The notes: generated from the sequence alone by a model not told the origin. Shown: positions 8,949 through 18,369, numbered from the stretch's first letter. The stretch: DNA of 64,000 bases from DAOLCO01 sp964612555 (GCA_964612555.1 CAZTBW010000010.1:1-64000); one strand, 5' to 3'. Program-made: numbers and translations.

Positions 8949-9686
8949 TTATCTTTGTCTTTCCGCACTGATTATTATTGGTGAACCAATAAGACTGGTC
9001 AAACCTGTAGTTTCGCATACTTGTTCAAGGTGCTGACTAAAACCGCTACTTCCGATTGCACGATGCAGCGCGAGGGGCATTGCAAACTGTTTATTAACGG
9101 ATGTAACTGTAAAGCCAAGAGAGGTAAAGGCTTCTGTTACTTCTGAAAGGCGCTGGCAATGAAAAGGACGAGTATTCTTTTCTACCGAAAGTTTTAAAGG
9201 AAAGAACATTTTTGATAACAAGTTTACGCTATATAATGAAGCAAAATCTATTACTATTTCCTTTCGGGAAAGTGCTGCCAGTTGAGCAAGAAAAGTTCGC
9301 CAATCAGGTACATGCGCCATTAATCTGAAAGCGGTAACCATATCAAATGACCCAAGGTCGGATTTGAGTTCCGCAAATGGTCGTACTATAAATTCCACCC
9401 GCTCCCCAAGTAATGACAGTTTCTCCAAACGCTGCCGGCACTCCGGCTTGCTGCCATGAACACAGACAGAGTGTCCGTAACTCAGCATGGTTTTTGTTAG
9501 TTGCCCGTGACCACCCCCGACATCTAAAATCCTGAGTGAGCCGGCAGGGTATTTATCAAGTATGGTTCGTAAAATTCGTCGTTGGCGTTCCAGTAAAAAT
9601 GCACCAACTTCCCCTTCAAAGCGTGCGGCATACGCATCGGTAGAACTTTCAACATCAGGGTCGGAGCTGCTAAGAACTTGATTCAT
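8949..9686 (-). CDS. Class I SAM-dependent methyltransferase
   Basis: 245 residues. The SAM-binding motif is ILDVGGGHGQLTK near residues 53-65, followed by an acidic-loop equivalent and the FDMVTAFRLMAHVPDW segment that occupies the motif-IV region. It overlaps the upstream glycosyltransferase gene by an ATGA junction, so the two are translationally coupled. The likely substrate is a sugar or lipid-linked glycan intermediate made by the same operon, but this is context only. Confidence 0.78.
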   Translation of the reverse strand: MNQVLSSSDPDVESSTDAYAARFEGEVGAFLLERQRRILRTILDKYPAGSLRILDVGGGHGQLTKTMLSYGHSVCVHGSKPECRQRLEKLSLLGERVEFIVRPFAELKSDLGSFDMVTAFRLMAHVPDWRTFLAQLAALSRKEIVIDFASLYSVNLLSKMFFPLKLSVEKNTRPFHCQRLSEVTEAFTSLGFTVTSVNKQFAMPLALHRAIGSSGFSQHLEQVCETTGLTSLIGSPIIISAERQR

Positions 9687-10936
9687 TCAGATATCTCCAC
9701 CTGATTGGGGTCTTTCTTTGGTGTTGTGGGGACTGATTCTTTAGTTTTAATCCTTAAGGCAAGAGCGTGATAGGTGTCATCGATTTTCTGCCTGAACGCT
9801 TTTCTGGAATAGCGTGACTCCAGAAGAAGGTAGGCATTTTCACTTCGTTTTTTCAGCTCATGCGGGTTTTCTTCATATAGTTTAAGAGTCTGTAGCAGTG
9901 TCTCAGCAAGACTCCCCGGGGTAGGGTCTGCAAAAAATGCCTGAGTGTCAGACAGTAGAGAAGTATGGGCGTCTACAGAGGTAGCGATAATGGGTTTTTT
10001 CGATTGCATGTATGAATATATTTTAAGGGGAGTATTGCCACAAGAAAGTCTGGGAGAAACCAGAAAGTCGGAAATATCCATCAAGTTGTACATTTCACTT
10101 GATGGACGCTGTCCAAGAAAAGTAATGAGGGAAGTAAGCCCTGATGTTTCGGCTCGTGATTGATATGCTTCTATTTGTGATGCAGTTCCGCCTGCAATGA
10201 GAAAACGTATTTTTTGAAAAAGAGTAGAGTCTCTTGCTACCATTTCTGAGCATGCGGCAAGAAGAAGGTCTATGCCCTGATATGGTTCCAGGTTTCCCGT
10301 ATAGAGGTAGGTGACTTTATTTTCTTTTCGATACGGTAGATCTTCTGAGGGAAGGTGCACATTGGTAAGTTCTAAAGGGCAATCTTCTATTTGTGATACT
10401 ACCGTTTGTGGTGCTACCTGTTTGACATACTCTGTTAAATTGTTTGAAACGGAGATAACAAGAGCCGCTTTTTTTATTGCCCATCGTTGTAAAAAATCAT
10501 ACGTCTTTGCAAGAAACTGTTTTCCGAATATCAGATTACTTTTCCGGATTTCTTCCGGGATAAGAGAATCCATGTCAACAACATAAGGGATACCGAACAT
10601 CTTTCCAATAAAGGCACCAAGCAATCCCCCTTCCTCAACGCCCTGAATGAAAAGATAACGATTTCTGCTACAGAGGTACATCGCATGAAAGAAAAGCAGA
10701 ATATCATACAGGATTTTTCTAATTGATAAGCCAATTGGTACTTCTTTTACCCAAGGGAGTCTCGGACATCGGATGATGTTGACACCGGTGAGTAATACTT
10801 CTTTTCCGTGAGGAAGAACGAGGAGATCTACCTCGTATGTCAGTTCCCCCAATCGACGAACAAATTCGCGAATATTAATGGGTGTTCCACGAGTTTCAAA
10901 GAATGGTTCCGGAGCAATAAATAATATTTTTTTCAT
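9683..10936 (-). CDS. Glycosyltransferase family 4
   Basis: A 417-residue GT-B glycosyltransferase. The N-terminal half begins with ILFIAPEPFFETRGTPI, typical of GT4 enzymes in exopolysaccharide clusters. The nucleotide-sugar half contains TYLYTGNLEPYQGIDLLL and the donor-site segment NTPLKIYSYMQSKKPIIAT. The first glutamate of the usual E-x7-E motif is not obvious. It transfers a sugar from a nucleotide donor in the cytoplasm. It lies 12 bases after a related GT4 gene and overlaps the methyltransferase gene; the two glycosyltransferases look like old duplicates with similar openings. Confidence 0.85.
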   Translation of the reverse strand: MKKILFIAPEPFFETRGTPINIREFVRRLGELTYEVDLLVLPHGKEVLLTGVNIIRCPRLPWVKEVPIGLSIRKILYDILLFFHAMYLCSRNRYLFIQGVEEGGLLGAFIGKMFGIPYVVDMDSLIPEEIRKSNLIFGKQFLAKTYDFLQRWAIKKAALVISVSNNLTEYVKQVAPQTVVSQIEDCPLELTNVHLPSEDLPYRKENKVTYLYTGNLEPYQGIDLLLAACSEMVARDSTLFQKIRFLIAGGTASQIEAYQSRAETSGLTSLITFLGQRPSSEMYNLMDISDFLVSPRLSCGNTPLKIYSYMQSKKPIIATSVDAHTSLLSDTQAFFADPTPGSLAETLLQTLKLYEENPHELKKRSENAYLLLESRYSRKAFRQKIDDTYHALALRIKTKESVPTTPKKDPNQVEISE

Positions 10937-10948
10937 GGAAGCTCCATA

Positions 10949-12406
10949 TCAGTGTCCACCAAAATAGGTTGGCCAGGACAAATTCAGAGACTGGAGTTGA
11001 ACCGGGTCAGTGATAATAAGTTCCAGATAACAAAAGAGAAGTGCAGTAGAAAGACCAATCATGAATGTTTGCCAGGCACCGGGAGTAGTTAGTCCCGGTA
11101 TGGCAGTATTTTTGTATCCCGTAACATAATTTTTTACGTTTGAGGGAGTGACCTGAGATCTTTTTTCGACAGAAGGGTTCTTTGGTGTTGGTATGGTAGA
11201 ATATAATTCAGCTAATCTGTTTTTGAATTGATGTTCCTTGAAAATTTCACTTACTTTTTTCTCTCCTTTTTCTGTTTTTCTGCGTATCGCCCGGAGATGA
11301 GACTCATCCAGGAGGAGTGTCTGCAATAAGCCATCGGCAAGGCTTTCCACCGTTGTGTCTGTCAGAATCGCAATTTCGTTATCTATGATTTCAGTGTGTG
11401 AAGGGATTTTAGTGGCGACAATGGGAGTACCTGCCCCAAGATAGCTGAACAGTTTTAAAGACGGCTTCGTTCCTTCTGTCTTTGAACATATGACGCAGTT
11501 TGCAAGTGTTACCAGTGAGGAAAAATCTTCACCCGGTGAACGACCGGTAAACACAGTACGATGCTCGATACCAAGATGAAGCGCAAGTTTACGATATCTT
11601 ACGACTCGTTCATTAACAGAAGACCCTCCCCCGGCAATCACCAGACAAAGCCCCACACGTTCCGGCTCCGACAGGGTTTGAGAGCGTAGTATGCTCGCAA
11701 AAGCTCTTAGTACAAGCTCTACCCCGTCATTCTTGTCAAGGTTCCCGCAAAACAGGATGACTCGTTTACGGGTCAACTGAAACTTCTCCGCAGTTTTTCT
11801 AACGATACCCTCGTCCGGTCTTACAAATGAAGTAAGCGGGAGGCTTCTTATGTTGCAGTATGCCTGATCTTTACGAAAGCGGGGAAAAGAAGCACCTGAA
11901 GAAATGATTCCCGAAGCCTTTGTTGCTCCCTTTCGAAGTAAAGAACCCGCATACCGTTTGAAAATGTTTTCTCCAGATGAAGAGAGCTTTTGTATATGTC
12001 CGGAGATATCGGAATATGAGTCGATAAAATATGGTGTCTTAAAGAGAGAAGAAAGAAACATTCCGGCAAACAGAGACTCCTCAACAGAATGAATCACCAC
12101 ATATCGCTTGCAGAGGCAGAGGTAAAAAGCAATAAATAAAAGGAAGATGTCATGCAGGATTTTTCTGAAAGAAAAGCCGACAGGAACACGACTAATAAAA
12201 GGGATTCTCGGAGTTCGGTATATGGTAAGTGAGTCCAGACGAGGACTTGTTCCGAACCCGAAAGTAACAAGATCAATCTGGTATCCAAGATCGTGGAGTG
12301 CGCTAACTGTCGCAAGAGTACGAAATGAACTGCCACGTTCAACAACAAAAGGATGTGGAGCAAGAAATAATACTCTTGGTTTTGTTGTCACTTTAGCTTT
12401 GTGCAC
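10949..12406 (-). CDS. Glycosyltransferase family 4 with C-terminal membrane anchor
   Basis: A 485-residue GT-B enzyme related to its downstream neighbour. It opens with VLFLAPHPFVVERGSSFRT. The donor half has VILFCGNLDKNDGVELVL and the SKTEGTKPSLKLFSYLGAG motif, which keeps the first glutamate. Unlike the neighbour it has a C-terminal extension with one membrane span near residues 445-468 and a short tail, which suggests membrane anchoring, perhaps beside a lipid-linked acceptor. Start ATG at 12406; a 91-base gap separates it from the upstream hydrolase gene and may carry a promoter. Confidence 0.85.
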   Translation of the reverse strand: MHKAKVTTKPRVLFLAPHPFVVERGSSFRTLATVSALHDLGYQIDLVTFGFGTSPRLDSLTIYRTPRIPFISRVPVGFSFRKILHDIFLLFIAFYLCLCKRYVVIHSVEESLFAGMFLSSLFKTPYFIDSYSDISGHIQKLSSSGENIFKRYAGSLLRKGATKASGIISSGASFPRFRKDQAYCNIRSLPLTSFVRPDEGIVRKTAEKFQLTRKRVILFCGNLDKNDGVELVLRAFASILRSQTLSEPERVGLCLVIAGGGSSVNERVVRYRKLALHLGIEHRTVFTGRSPGEDFSSLVTLANCVICSKTEGTKPSLKLFSYLGAGTPIVATKIPSHTEIIDNEIAILTDTTVESLADGLLQTLLLDESHLRAIRRKTEKGEKKVSEIFKEHQFKNRLAELYSTIPTPKNPSVEKRSQVTPSNVKNYVTGYKNTAIPGLTTPGAWQTFMIGLSTALLFCYLELIITDPVQLQSLNLSWPTYFGGH

Positions 12407-12497
12407 AAAAACTCTCCTGATAAATTAGTAAACTTGAACTTCTGATAAGAGATGTTTCAGTAGTGTACCAGGCAGGAATATTATATTTTTTCTCTAC

Positions 12498-13205
12498 TTA
12501 TTTCAAGTTCTTTTGGGGTCGTTTTACGGGTCGTTGCAAGAGGTCGTGTAAAAGAGACAATAGTTCAAGATGTGCTTCTTTCTGCTGTTCCTGAGAGGTT
12601 TCATTACCGAGAGAGTGCGGTAGTGAATATTTCAGAGGCAGTAATAGAGAATTCGGGATTCTTTTATGCATTTGGGCAGCTTCATATTTAAGAAACATAC
12701 CGGCATCAGGGGTTACTGCCAGCATTGTCGGACAGCGAAGTCGATGCAGGGTAGAGCGGGAATCAAAGTTATTGTCAAGAGGGCGCAGAGGTAAGCCAAG
12801 CGGAAGACATGATTCCAGTCGATCTATGATTTTGGTGCTCAGTGTTGGGGACATGCGACTTTGCGGGTTTAGTAAGAAAAGTCGTCGCACCGCTCCCGTA
12901 TGATTGGTGGCAGAGTGAAGTGCCATCACCTGTGCAACATTACATGCCGAACCCTCAGCAAAAATGGTGTATCTTTTGATTCCAAGTGCAGTAAGTGATT
13001 CAAGTAATTGATCGGTAAAGGAGTGTACCTGGTCTGCGGCAGGCAAATGTCCGGTATAGACAATCACCTTAAATGCTTCCTGAAGCACGCTTGCAAGAGA
13101 TCGGGCAATTTCCAGCGTAATCCTTTTGCCGGGGATCAGCAGTAATACGGAAGAAAGGTCACTTCCTTCTTTGATAAACTCTTCCCAGTTATTTTTTAAG
13201 TCCAT
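12498..13205 (-). CDS. Alpha/beta-hydrolase-fold protein, degenerate elbow
   Basis: 235 residues. The order of strands, an early LLLIPGK and a mid-protein FAEGSACNVAQ fit the alpha/beta hydrolase fold, with Ser86 at the nucleophile position. However, the G-x-S-x-G elbow is reduced to E-G-S-A-C, so activity is doubtful. A serine esterase or thioesterase on a glycan or lipid is possible, as is a non-catalytic role. Its start lies 17 bases inside the end of the upstream FrhB-like gene, implying coupled translation. The fold call is moderate and the function unknown. Confidence 0.6.
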   Translation of the reverse strand: MDLKNNWEEFIKEGSDLSSVLLLIPGKRITLEIARSLASVLQEAFKVIVYTGHLPAADQVHSFTDQLLESLTALGIKRYTIFAEGSACNVAQVMALHSATNHTGAVRRLFLLNPQSRMSPTLSTKIIDRLESCLPLGLPLRPLDNNFDSRSTLHRLRCPTMLAVTPDAGMFLKYEAAQMHKRIPNSLLLPLKYSLPHSLGNETSQEQQKEAHLELLSLLHDLLQRPVKRPQKNLK

Positions 13206-14646
13206 CTTTCTTTCTAATTTTAAACACTACGTCCCGTCGCCAGTTTCTGAATGTGCGACGCATATAATTGATCCAGAGAAGCCAATACCCGATTGAAGAG
13301 AGAGAAAAACGTAGAAGAAATAACTTAAATTTGTCCCACCTTAAAAAACAAAAGATATGAGTGAAAATATTTATCTCAGTTAACAGCAATTGTTTTCCAC
13401 TTAAGGTTGGAGTTTCTATCCCATAATCAGGGACGGGAAGACCCTGGCGTCGTCTCGTTTCTATAATACGAAAGGCTCTCCCTCGTTTTTCATGTCCCAT
13501 CATTACGTTACTGCTTCTGGCATGTTCAGCGCTGATCGAAATCAGTTTAAGCGCCCCGTGTTGGCTCGCCGTCTGTAAGGCACTCACCCCTCGCTCGGTT
13601 CTGGCAAGGGCAAAACTATAGCCTTCATAAAAATCTATGGAAGGGTCAGGAGGGCTCATCCAGGGGTCTCCTACAGAAATATCAGCAAATTCAGAGGTCG
13701 AATCATAGCACGTCATGCATCTGCTTGGTGTGTATAGACGATACAGAATATTTAATATCTCGGTTGAACCCGGACGATAACCTTTGGCATTAGGGAAGTA
13801 GACCGGGTGAAGGGATTTATCGTGTAGTTCTATATAAGCAGTTCCCGGATGTTTCTCCACACGGGAAATAAACCTTTTTGCATTGGCTTTTATGTCCTCA
13901 TCTATTCCTTTCCAGATTTCGTGCATCGGGTCGTGTTCTACGGCGGCGTGACAAAAAAGACCGATGGAGAGAACGATTCTTTCCCTGATTTTTTTATTGA
14001 GCCGTGCGGCTTTAAGGTAGCCGTGAATTTGACAGGGAAGCCCAACAAAAACGAAACGTCCTTCTGTCTCTATTACTTTTTGAAATATTTCATTGGTTGG
14101 AGAAATGGCATATTTTGACTTCATGGTTGAAAGAATTTCTTCTTTCGTTGTTGCAAGTACTGGTTTTCCTTTCCAGAGTATGTCGGGGTCAGAGGAGATA
14201 AGTACTGCTCCGTCTATTTCTCCCCGTTCAAGCATGGAAATCAGAAGACCGGTAATTATCCCCCCGCTTGTAGAACCTTCACGAATAGTGGTATCGCTTG
14301 CATAGCCCACATATGCTTCTTCAAAGTGTCCGTGCATATCTGATATTTCCGGCACGGTATTGAAAAGTTGTTTTGCAAGGTTTTGAACACTGAACTCATC
14401 TCCCGGACAGACTTTTACGCAAAGATCACAATCAGTGCAGCTCGAAAGATTTTTTACTACCGGGTATCCATTTTCATTTGTTGCAAGTACCGAAGTCGGA
14501 CAAATCCCAACACAGCTTCCACAGCGGTGACAAAGATCTCCATCCACGATCTGTGCCAGAGATCTGAGCGCACGAGGAGGCTCGGACTCGCTCTCTTTGA
14601 GCGGCTCGACAAAAGGACCTGATCTACGAAGCTGGACTATACTCAT
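13189..14646 (-). CDS. FrhB/FdhB-like iron-sulfur flavoprotein
   Basis: 485 residues of the coenzyme F420 hydrogenase/dehydrogenase beta-subunit family. Two [4Fe-4S] ferredoxin motifs sit at the start: Cys39/42/45/49 and Cys70/73/76/80. The FrhB core follows, with VFVGLPCQIHGY, LSIGLFCHAA and ADISVGDPW, the usual cysteines of the family. In bacteria such proteins often sit in polysaccharide clusters, where they are thought to reduce or oxidise sugar or pyruvyl groups; they do not imply F420 use. It is the first gene of the minus-strand glycan cluster. The family is clear, the reaction not. Confidence 0.85.
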   Translation of the reverse strand: MSIVQLRRSGPFVEPLKESESEPPRALRSLAQIVDGDLCHRCGSCVGICPTSVLATNENGYPVVKNLSSCTDCDLCVKVCPGDEFSVQNLAKQLFNTVPEISDMHGHFEEAYVGYASDTTIREGSTSGGIITGLLISMLERGEIDGAVLISSDPDILWKGKPVLATTKEEILSTMKSKYAISPTNEIFQKVIETEGRFVFVGLPCQIHGYLKAARLNKKIRERIVLSIGLFCHAAVEHDPMHEIWKGIDEDIKANAKRFISRVEKHPGTAYIELHDKSLHPVYFPNAKGYRPGSTEILNILYRLYTPSRCMTCYDSTSEFADISVGDPWMSPPDPSIDFYEGYSFALARTERGVSALQTASQHGALKLISISAEHARSSNVMMGHEKRGRAFRIIETRRRQGLPVPDYGIETPTLSGKQLLLTEINIFTHIFCFLRWDKFKLFLLRFSLSSIGYWLLWINYMRRTFRNWRRDVVFKIRKKDGLKK

Positions 14647-14708
14647 GTAAACTTACGTGTAATTTTTAGGCGCTTTAGCGTATCATGGTTACGCTGACAG
14701 GTTCAAGG

Positions 14709-16103
14709 CTAATCAAGTATAATTCTGGCGTACTCTGTTGAAAACTTGTGCAGTATGGAGACCAGTTCCTGATTATTGTTCTGCTCTGCATAGTGGATGG
14801 CGGTTTTTCCTGCGAGGTCCTGCATGTTCAAAATTTCAGGGGCATTTGAGAGAAGAGTGTAGGCAATTGAATTATTGTTTTGGCGTATGGCGTAAAAAAG
14901 TAGAGGCGTGCCTTCTGAATCATAAATTTCGGGAGAAATCCCTTTGGAAAGTAATTTAAGTACGTCTGTTTCATTACCTGAGGCAACCGCTTCAAACAGA
15001 AGTGCGTGATCTTTTTCCTTAGTGACAGATTCAGATACGCTCTGGTGAGTGAACCAATATACAGGAATACCAGCTAACAATATGCCAAAAAGAGCAAGTC
15101 CAAATGACATGCTTGTTTTTGTGATCAAAGGTCTTACCTGGAATCCGAAGATTGAATTAAAAAAATAAGATAATCTGCTTTTCTTTTTTGAGAGATGGAG
15201 TTGTTTTGACTTATACCCTAAATGATTGAGAATAAATGTTCCTGCTTCTTTGGCAGAACTGATTCTTTCATTTTTATTCTTTACAGTTAAAAATTCTATA
15301 AGTTCTATAAACCAGGCAGGCAGGTCTTTCCTTGTGGCTCGTAGATCTGGAAGTTGATTTGAAGTGAAGATCTCAAGTGCATTATTGTTTTTTTTATCTG
15401 CTCCATTCAGAGAAGTTCCGGAGATAAATTCTGATAGCACCCCCCCCAGTGAATATAAGTCACTCCTTTCATCAATTACTTCTCCTCTGATTTGTTCCGG
15501 AGATTGGTATACAGAAGCGATAATTACCCTTTCTCCTGTCTTTGTCAGTCCCAGGTCTTTTTCAAAGAGTTTTCCAAGACCAAAATTTCTGAGGGTAACA
15601 TTCTGGAGGCGATTTCTGGACGCAGTGACGACTATATTTTCTGGTATGATATTTCTGTGGATGATACCTTTTGCATGAGCCGTTTGAACGGCATGAAGCA
15701 ATTGATATGTAAGTTCAACTGCTATTTTGAAGGAAATTTTTTCGGAACTGTGGTTTTTGATCAGGTGTGTGAGGGGTATGCCTTCAATTTCCTGTGAGCT
15801 TATATATAAAAAGTCCGATTCAAACCTCCCTATATCGTATACTGCTTCTATGTTTGGATGGGAAAGTTTTCGAGTTATTATAACTTCTGCTCTAAATCGT
15901 TCCAGATCCTTTCTGGTGGTACTGTCATCAAGATGAAAAATTTTCAATATAACAGGATATTTATCAAGATGAAGATCGATTGCTTTTATACGAGCAGTTT
16001 TTTCTGTTAGCTCAGAAACTTCAAGAATCTCATAACGAGAGTCAAGCACATCACCAACAGTGAAAGTGGTATTCAGTAAAGACATAAAAATCTGATATAT
16101 CAT
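14709..16103 (-). CDS. Ser/Thr pseudokinase with membrane span and ankyrin repeats
   Basis: 464 residues. The eukaryotic-type kinase domain spans about 20-300: Lys54 in VILKIF is the ATP-site lysine and Glu73 the likely helix-C partner. The HRD aspartate is Asn151 (IIHRNIIPEN) and the DFG aspartate is Asn173 (LRNFGLG). The glycine loop is also missing. With both catalytic aspartates replaced, phosphotransfer is unlikely. One membrane span (about 332-351) leads to two or three ankyrin repeats (365-455), probably periplasmic. The gene stands apart from its neighbours. A sensor or scaffold role is inferred. The start could also be the second methionine, residue 7. Confidence 0.88.
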   Translation of the reverse strand: MIYQIFMSLLNTTFTVGDVLDSRYEILEVSELTEKTARIKAIDLHLDKYPVILKIFHLDDSTTRKDLERFRAEVIITRKLSHPNIEAVYDIGRFESDFLYISSQEIEGIPLTHLIKNHSSEKISFKIAVELTYQLLHAVQTAHAKGIIHRNIIPENIVVTASRNRLQNVTLRNFGLGKLFEKDLGLTKTGERVIIASVYQSPEQIRGEVIDERSDLYSLGGVLSEFISGTSLNGADKKNNNALEIFTSNQLPDLRATRKDLPAWFIELIEFLTVKNKNERISSAKEAGTFILNHLGYKSKQLHLSKKKSRLSYFFNSIFGFQVRPLITKTSMSFGLALFGILLAGIPVYWFTHQSVSESVTKEKDHALLFEAVASGNETDVLKLLSKGISPEIYDSEGTPLLFYAIRQNNNSIAYTLLSNAPEILNMQDLAGKTAIHYAEQNNNQELVSILHKFSTEYARIILD

Positions 16104-16299
16104 TAACCAGTATAGTCTATCGGATGTTTTGGTCTCGTACTACAATACTAAATAAAATCGACCACTTAGATAGACGCAGCGTATTTTGACAAGCCTTAGA
16201 GAAAAGCCAAGGAGGGGAAAAAGTAACTAAAAGCCTCTTTTCAAAATCGTTTTTTAACAGTCGATTTTAAGTGAAAATTTTTACAAGAGTTTCTTTTTG

Positions 16300-16929
16300 T
16301 TAGCCAGTGTATAAAACATTAAACCAGTTCGTCATTGCTTTTATATCTTCCTGGATCAGTTGATGGGATGCAGGGAATGATTTGAAATTAATATCGGCTC
16401 CGGAGCGCTCGAACAAGTTTGCAAGGTTCTTTGCATTTTCAATGGGGATGATGGGGTCTATGTTGCCGGAGAGCATCAATATGTGTCTGCCTTTCAGGTC
16501 GGGCAGTTGTTCAGGTTCAAAAGGAGTCATCGCTCTTAACAAAATTGCTCCATCCAGTACCTCGGGTTTTTGCAGAAGCATGCTCGCTGCCATATTTGCA
16601 CCATTTGAAAACCCAAGAGCAATAACAGGACGATCACTTACGTCATATTGTTTTCTTGTTTCAGTAATAAAATCCGCAAGTTCGTTTGTGCGAAAGTGCA
16701 GGTCTTCAAGATCAAAGACCCCTTCAGCCAGTCGACGAAAAAAACGGGGCATGCCATTTTCAAGAACTTTTCCTCGAGGTGAAAGAATGGCAGATCCTGG
16801 TGATACCATTTTTCCTAGATTAATAAGATCATTTTCATTTGCACCGGTTCCATGCAGAAGCAGTAAGAGGGGAAGCTTCCGTTCGCCCGGCAAGAATACA
16901 TGATGAAACCCAGGATTTTTATCTGTCAT
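16300..16929 (-). CDS. Carboxylesterase/phospholipase-like alpha/beta hydrolase
   Basis: A 209-residue serine hydrolase counted from the ATG at 16929, preferred because GAGG lies just before it; a longer reading from 16959 is possible. The oxyanion-side motif LLLLHGTGANE is followed by the nucleophile elbow G-F-S-N-G with Ser108, then Asp158 in SGNIDPI and His189 in ASHQ. This is the complete triad of the carboxylesterase/YpfH group, which cleaves short acyl esters. It overlaps the end of trmFO by 11 bases and is probably cotranscribed with it. The 196 bases downstream (16104-16299) hold no gene. Confidence 0.85.
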   Translation of the reverse strand: MTDKNPGFHHVFLPGERKLPLLLLLHGTGANENDLINLGKMVSPGSAILSPRGKVLENGMPRFFRRLAEGVFDLEDLHFRTNELADFITETRKQYDVSDRPVIALGFSNGANMAASMLLQKPEVLDGAILLRAMTPFEPEQLPDLKGRHILMLSGNIDPIIPIENAKNLANLFERSGADINFKSFPASHQLIQEDIKAMTNWFNVLYTG

Positions 16930-18280
16930 GTGCCTCATATAGTTTTTGACTGATTTCAAGTGCCTTATTTGATACCTGGAGCCGTTTTGCTTTTTTATCT
17001 TTTATTTTCTTTCCGTTCTCGTCAAGGAGATTTTCCGAATAGGTTGGCATGAGTCCAAAACTGATGTTCATGGGCTGGAAGTATTTTCTTTCGGGGTCAC
17101 TGATGTAGTGTATGAGTGAACCCATTGCAGTTTCAACTGGAAAAACAAGAGGGTCTTTCCCTTGAAGAAATCTGATTGCATTAATACCTGCTATGAGCCC
17201 ACCGGTAGTTGATTCTACATAGCCCTCAGTACCAGTAAGCTGACCCGCAAAGAAAAGCCCGGGAGAGTTTCTAAACATCAAAGTATTTGATAAACATTTG
17301 GGAGAGTTAATAAAAGTGTTTCTGTGAACTGAGCCAAGACGTACAAATTCCGCTTCTTCAAGTCCCGGGATGGTTCTGAAAACCCGAAGTTGTTCCGGAT
17401 GTTTCATTCGGGTTTGAAAGCCGACCATGCTCCATAATGAGCCTGCGGTATCATCTTGTCTGAGCTGGATAACAGCGTATGGTCGCCTCCCTGTTTCCGG
17501 GTCAGTAAGCCCCATAGGTTTTAGGGGACCATGTCGTAAGGTATCTGCTCCCCGGGAGACCATATCTTCAATTGGCATGCAACCTTCAAAAGGGCGAAGC
17601 CCTTCAATTGAGTCTGACTCTACCTCTTCATGTCCCGCATATTTTTCAGCTTCAGTAATGAGCCGGATAAAATTTTCATACTGCTCTTTATTCAGAGGGA
17701 GGTTATAATAGTCATCAGTTCCCCCCTTGTCATAACGAGATTGTTTGAAGGCGACTGAGGTGTTGATGGAGTCGGCATGAATAATGGGGCTGATCGCATC
17801 ATAAAAAGCAAGATGGTCTTCCCCGGTAAGCTTTTTTATTTCTGCGGAAAGCCCGGGACTGCTAAGAGGTCCACTTGCGACAATTACAGCATGAGACTTG
17901 TTTGGTTCAGGAATTTTAGTACATTCCTCAGAGTGTACGGTGATAAGTGGATTGTTACGGATATACGAATCAATCTCGGAGCTGAATAACTCTCTGTCAA
18001 CAGCAAGCGCGCCACCGGCAGGGATTTTTGCACGCAGGGCAGAACTCATAATAAGGGAGTCCCATATCTTTAACTCTTCTTTTAATAAACCCACCGCGTT
18101 GGACAGATCTGCGCCCCGAAATGAATTGGAACAAACCAGCTCGGCACATTTTCCGGTTTTATGAGCACGAGTCATTACCTGAGGACGCATTTCGAACAAA
18201 TCCACCGGAATTCCCGTTCTGCTGATCTGGTACGCAGCTTCAGAGCCGGCTAAGCCCCCACCAATAATACTTACCTTCAT
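16919..18280 (-). CDS. trmFO: Folate-dependent tRNA U54 methyltransferase TrmFO
   Basis: 453 residues, the usual length. TrmFO makes ribothymidine-54 in tRNA using methylenetetrahydrofolate and FADH2 rather than SAM. The FAD motif SIIGGGLAGSEAAYQ opens the protein. Cys50 in ELVCSNSFRG and Cys234 in LRPFEGCMPIED match the two functional cysteines of the family. The C-terminal GTEGYVESTTGGLIAG signature is complete. It is divergent from the secretion operon. Use of TrmFO rather than TrmA argues against an ordinary gammaproteobacterium. Confidence 0.96.
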   Translation of the reverse strand: MKVSIIGGGLAGSEAAYQISRTGIPVDLFEMRPQVMTRAHKTGKCAELVCSNSFRGADLSNAVGLLKEELKIWDSLIMSSALRAKIPAGGALAVDRELFSSEIDSYIRNNPLITVHSEECTKIPEPNKSHAVIVASGPLSSPGLSAEIKKLTGEDHLAFYDAISPIIHADSINTSVAFKQSRYDKGGTDDYYNLPLNKEQYENFIRLITEAEKYAGHEEVESDSIEGLRPFEGCMPIEDMVSRGADTLRHGPLKPMGLTDPETGRRPYAVIQLRQDDTAGSLWSMVGFQTRMKHPEQLRVFRTIPGLEEAEFVRLGSVHRNTFINSPKCLSNTLMFRNSPGLFFAGQLTGTEGYVESTTGGLIAGINAIRFLQGKDPLVFPVETAMGSLIHYISDPERKYFQPMNISFGLMPTYSENLLDENGKKIKDKKAKRLQVSNKALEISQKLYEAHDR

Positions 18281-18317
18281 CTTTAATAATCCTGAGTTGT
18301 AATAAGTAACTGATTTT

Positions 18318-18369
18318 ACTTGAAGTATCTCTTCAAGTGCTATCTATCCGGTTCTAGGTACCCTAGGAC
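18318..18369 (+). promoter_or_regulatory. Two inverted repeats in the trmFO/secretion divergent region
   Basis: ACTTGAAG (18318-18325) and CTTCAAGT (18331-18338) form a perfect 8-bp inverted repeat with a 5-base centre. Just after it, GTTCTAGG (18351-18358) and CCTAGGAC (18362-18369) form a second with one G-U pair. They lie between divergent trmFO and the secretion operon and neither is followed by a T-tract, so operator sites are more likely than terminators. No convincing -35/-10 pair was found. Confidence 0.3.

Noticed and set aside
16382..16903. 173-codon plus-strand frame opposite the carboxylesterase
   Set aside because: The minus-strand gene has the complete Ser-Asp-His triad; the plus frame is Ser/Arg/Pro-rich as expected of a shadow.
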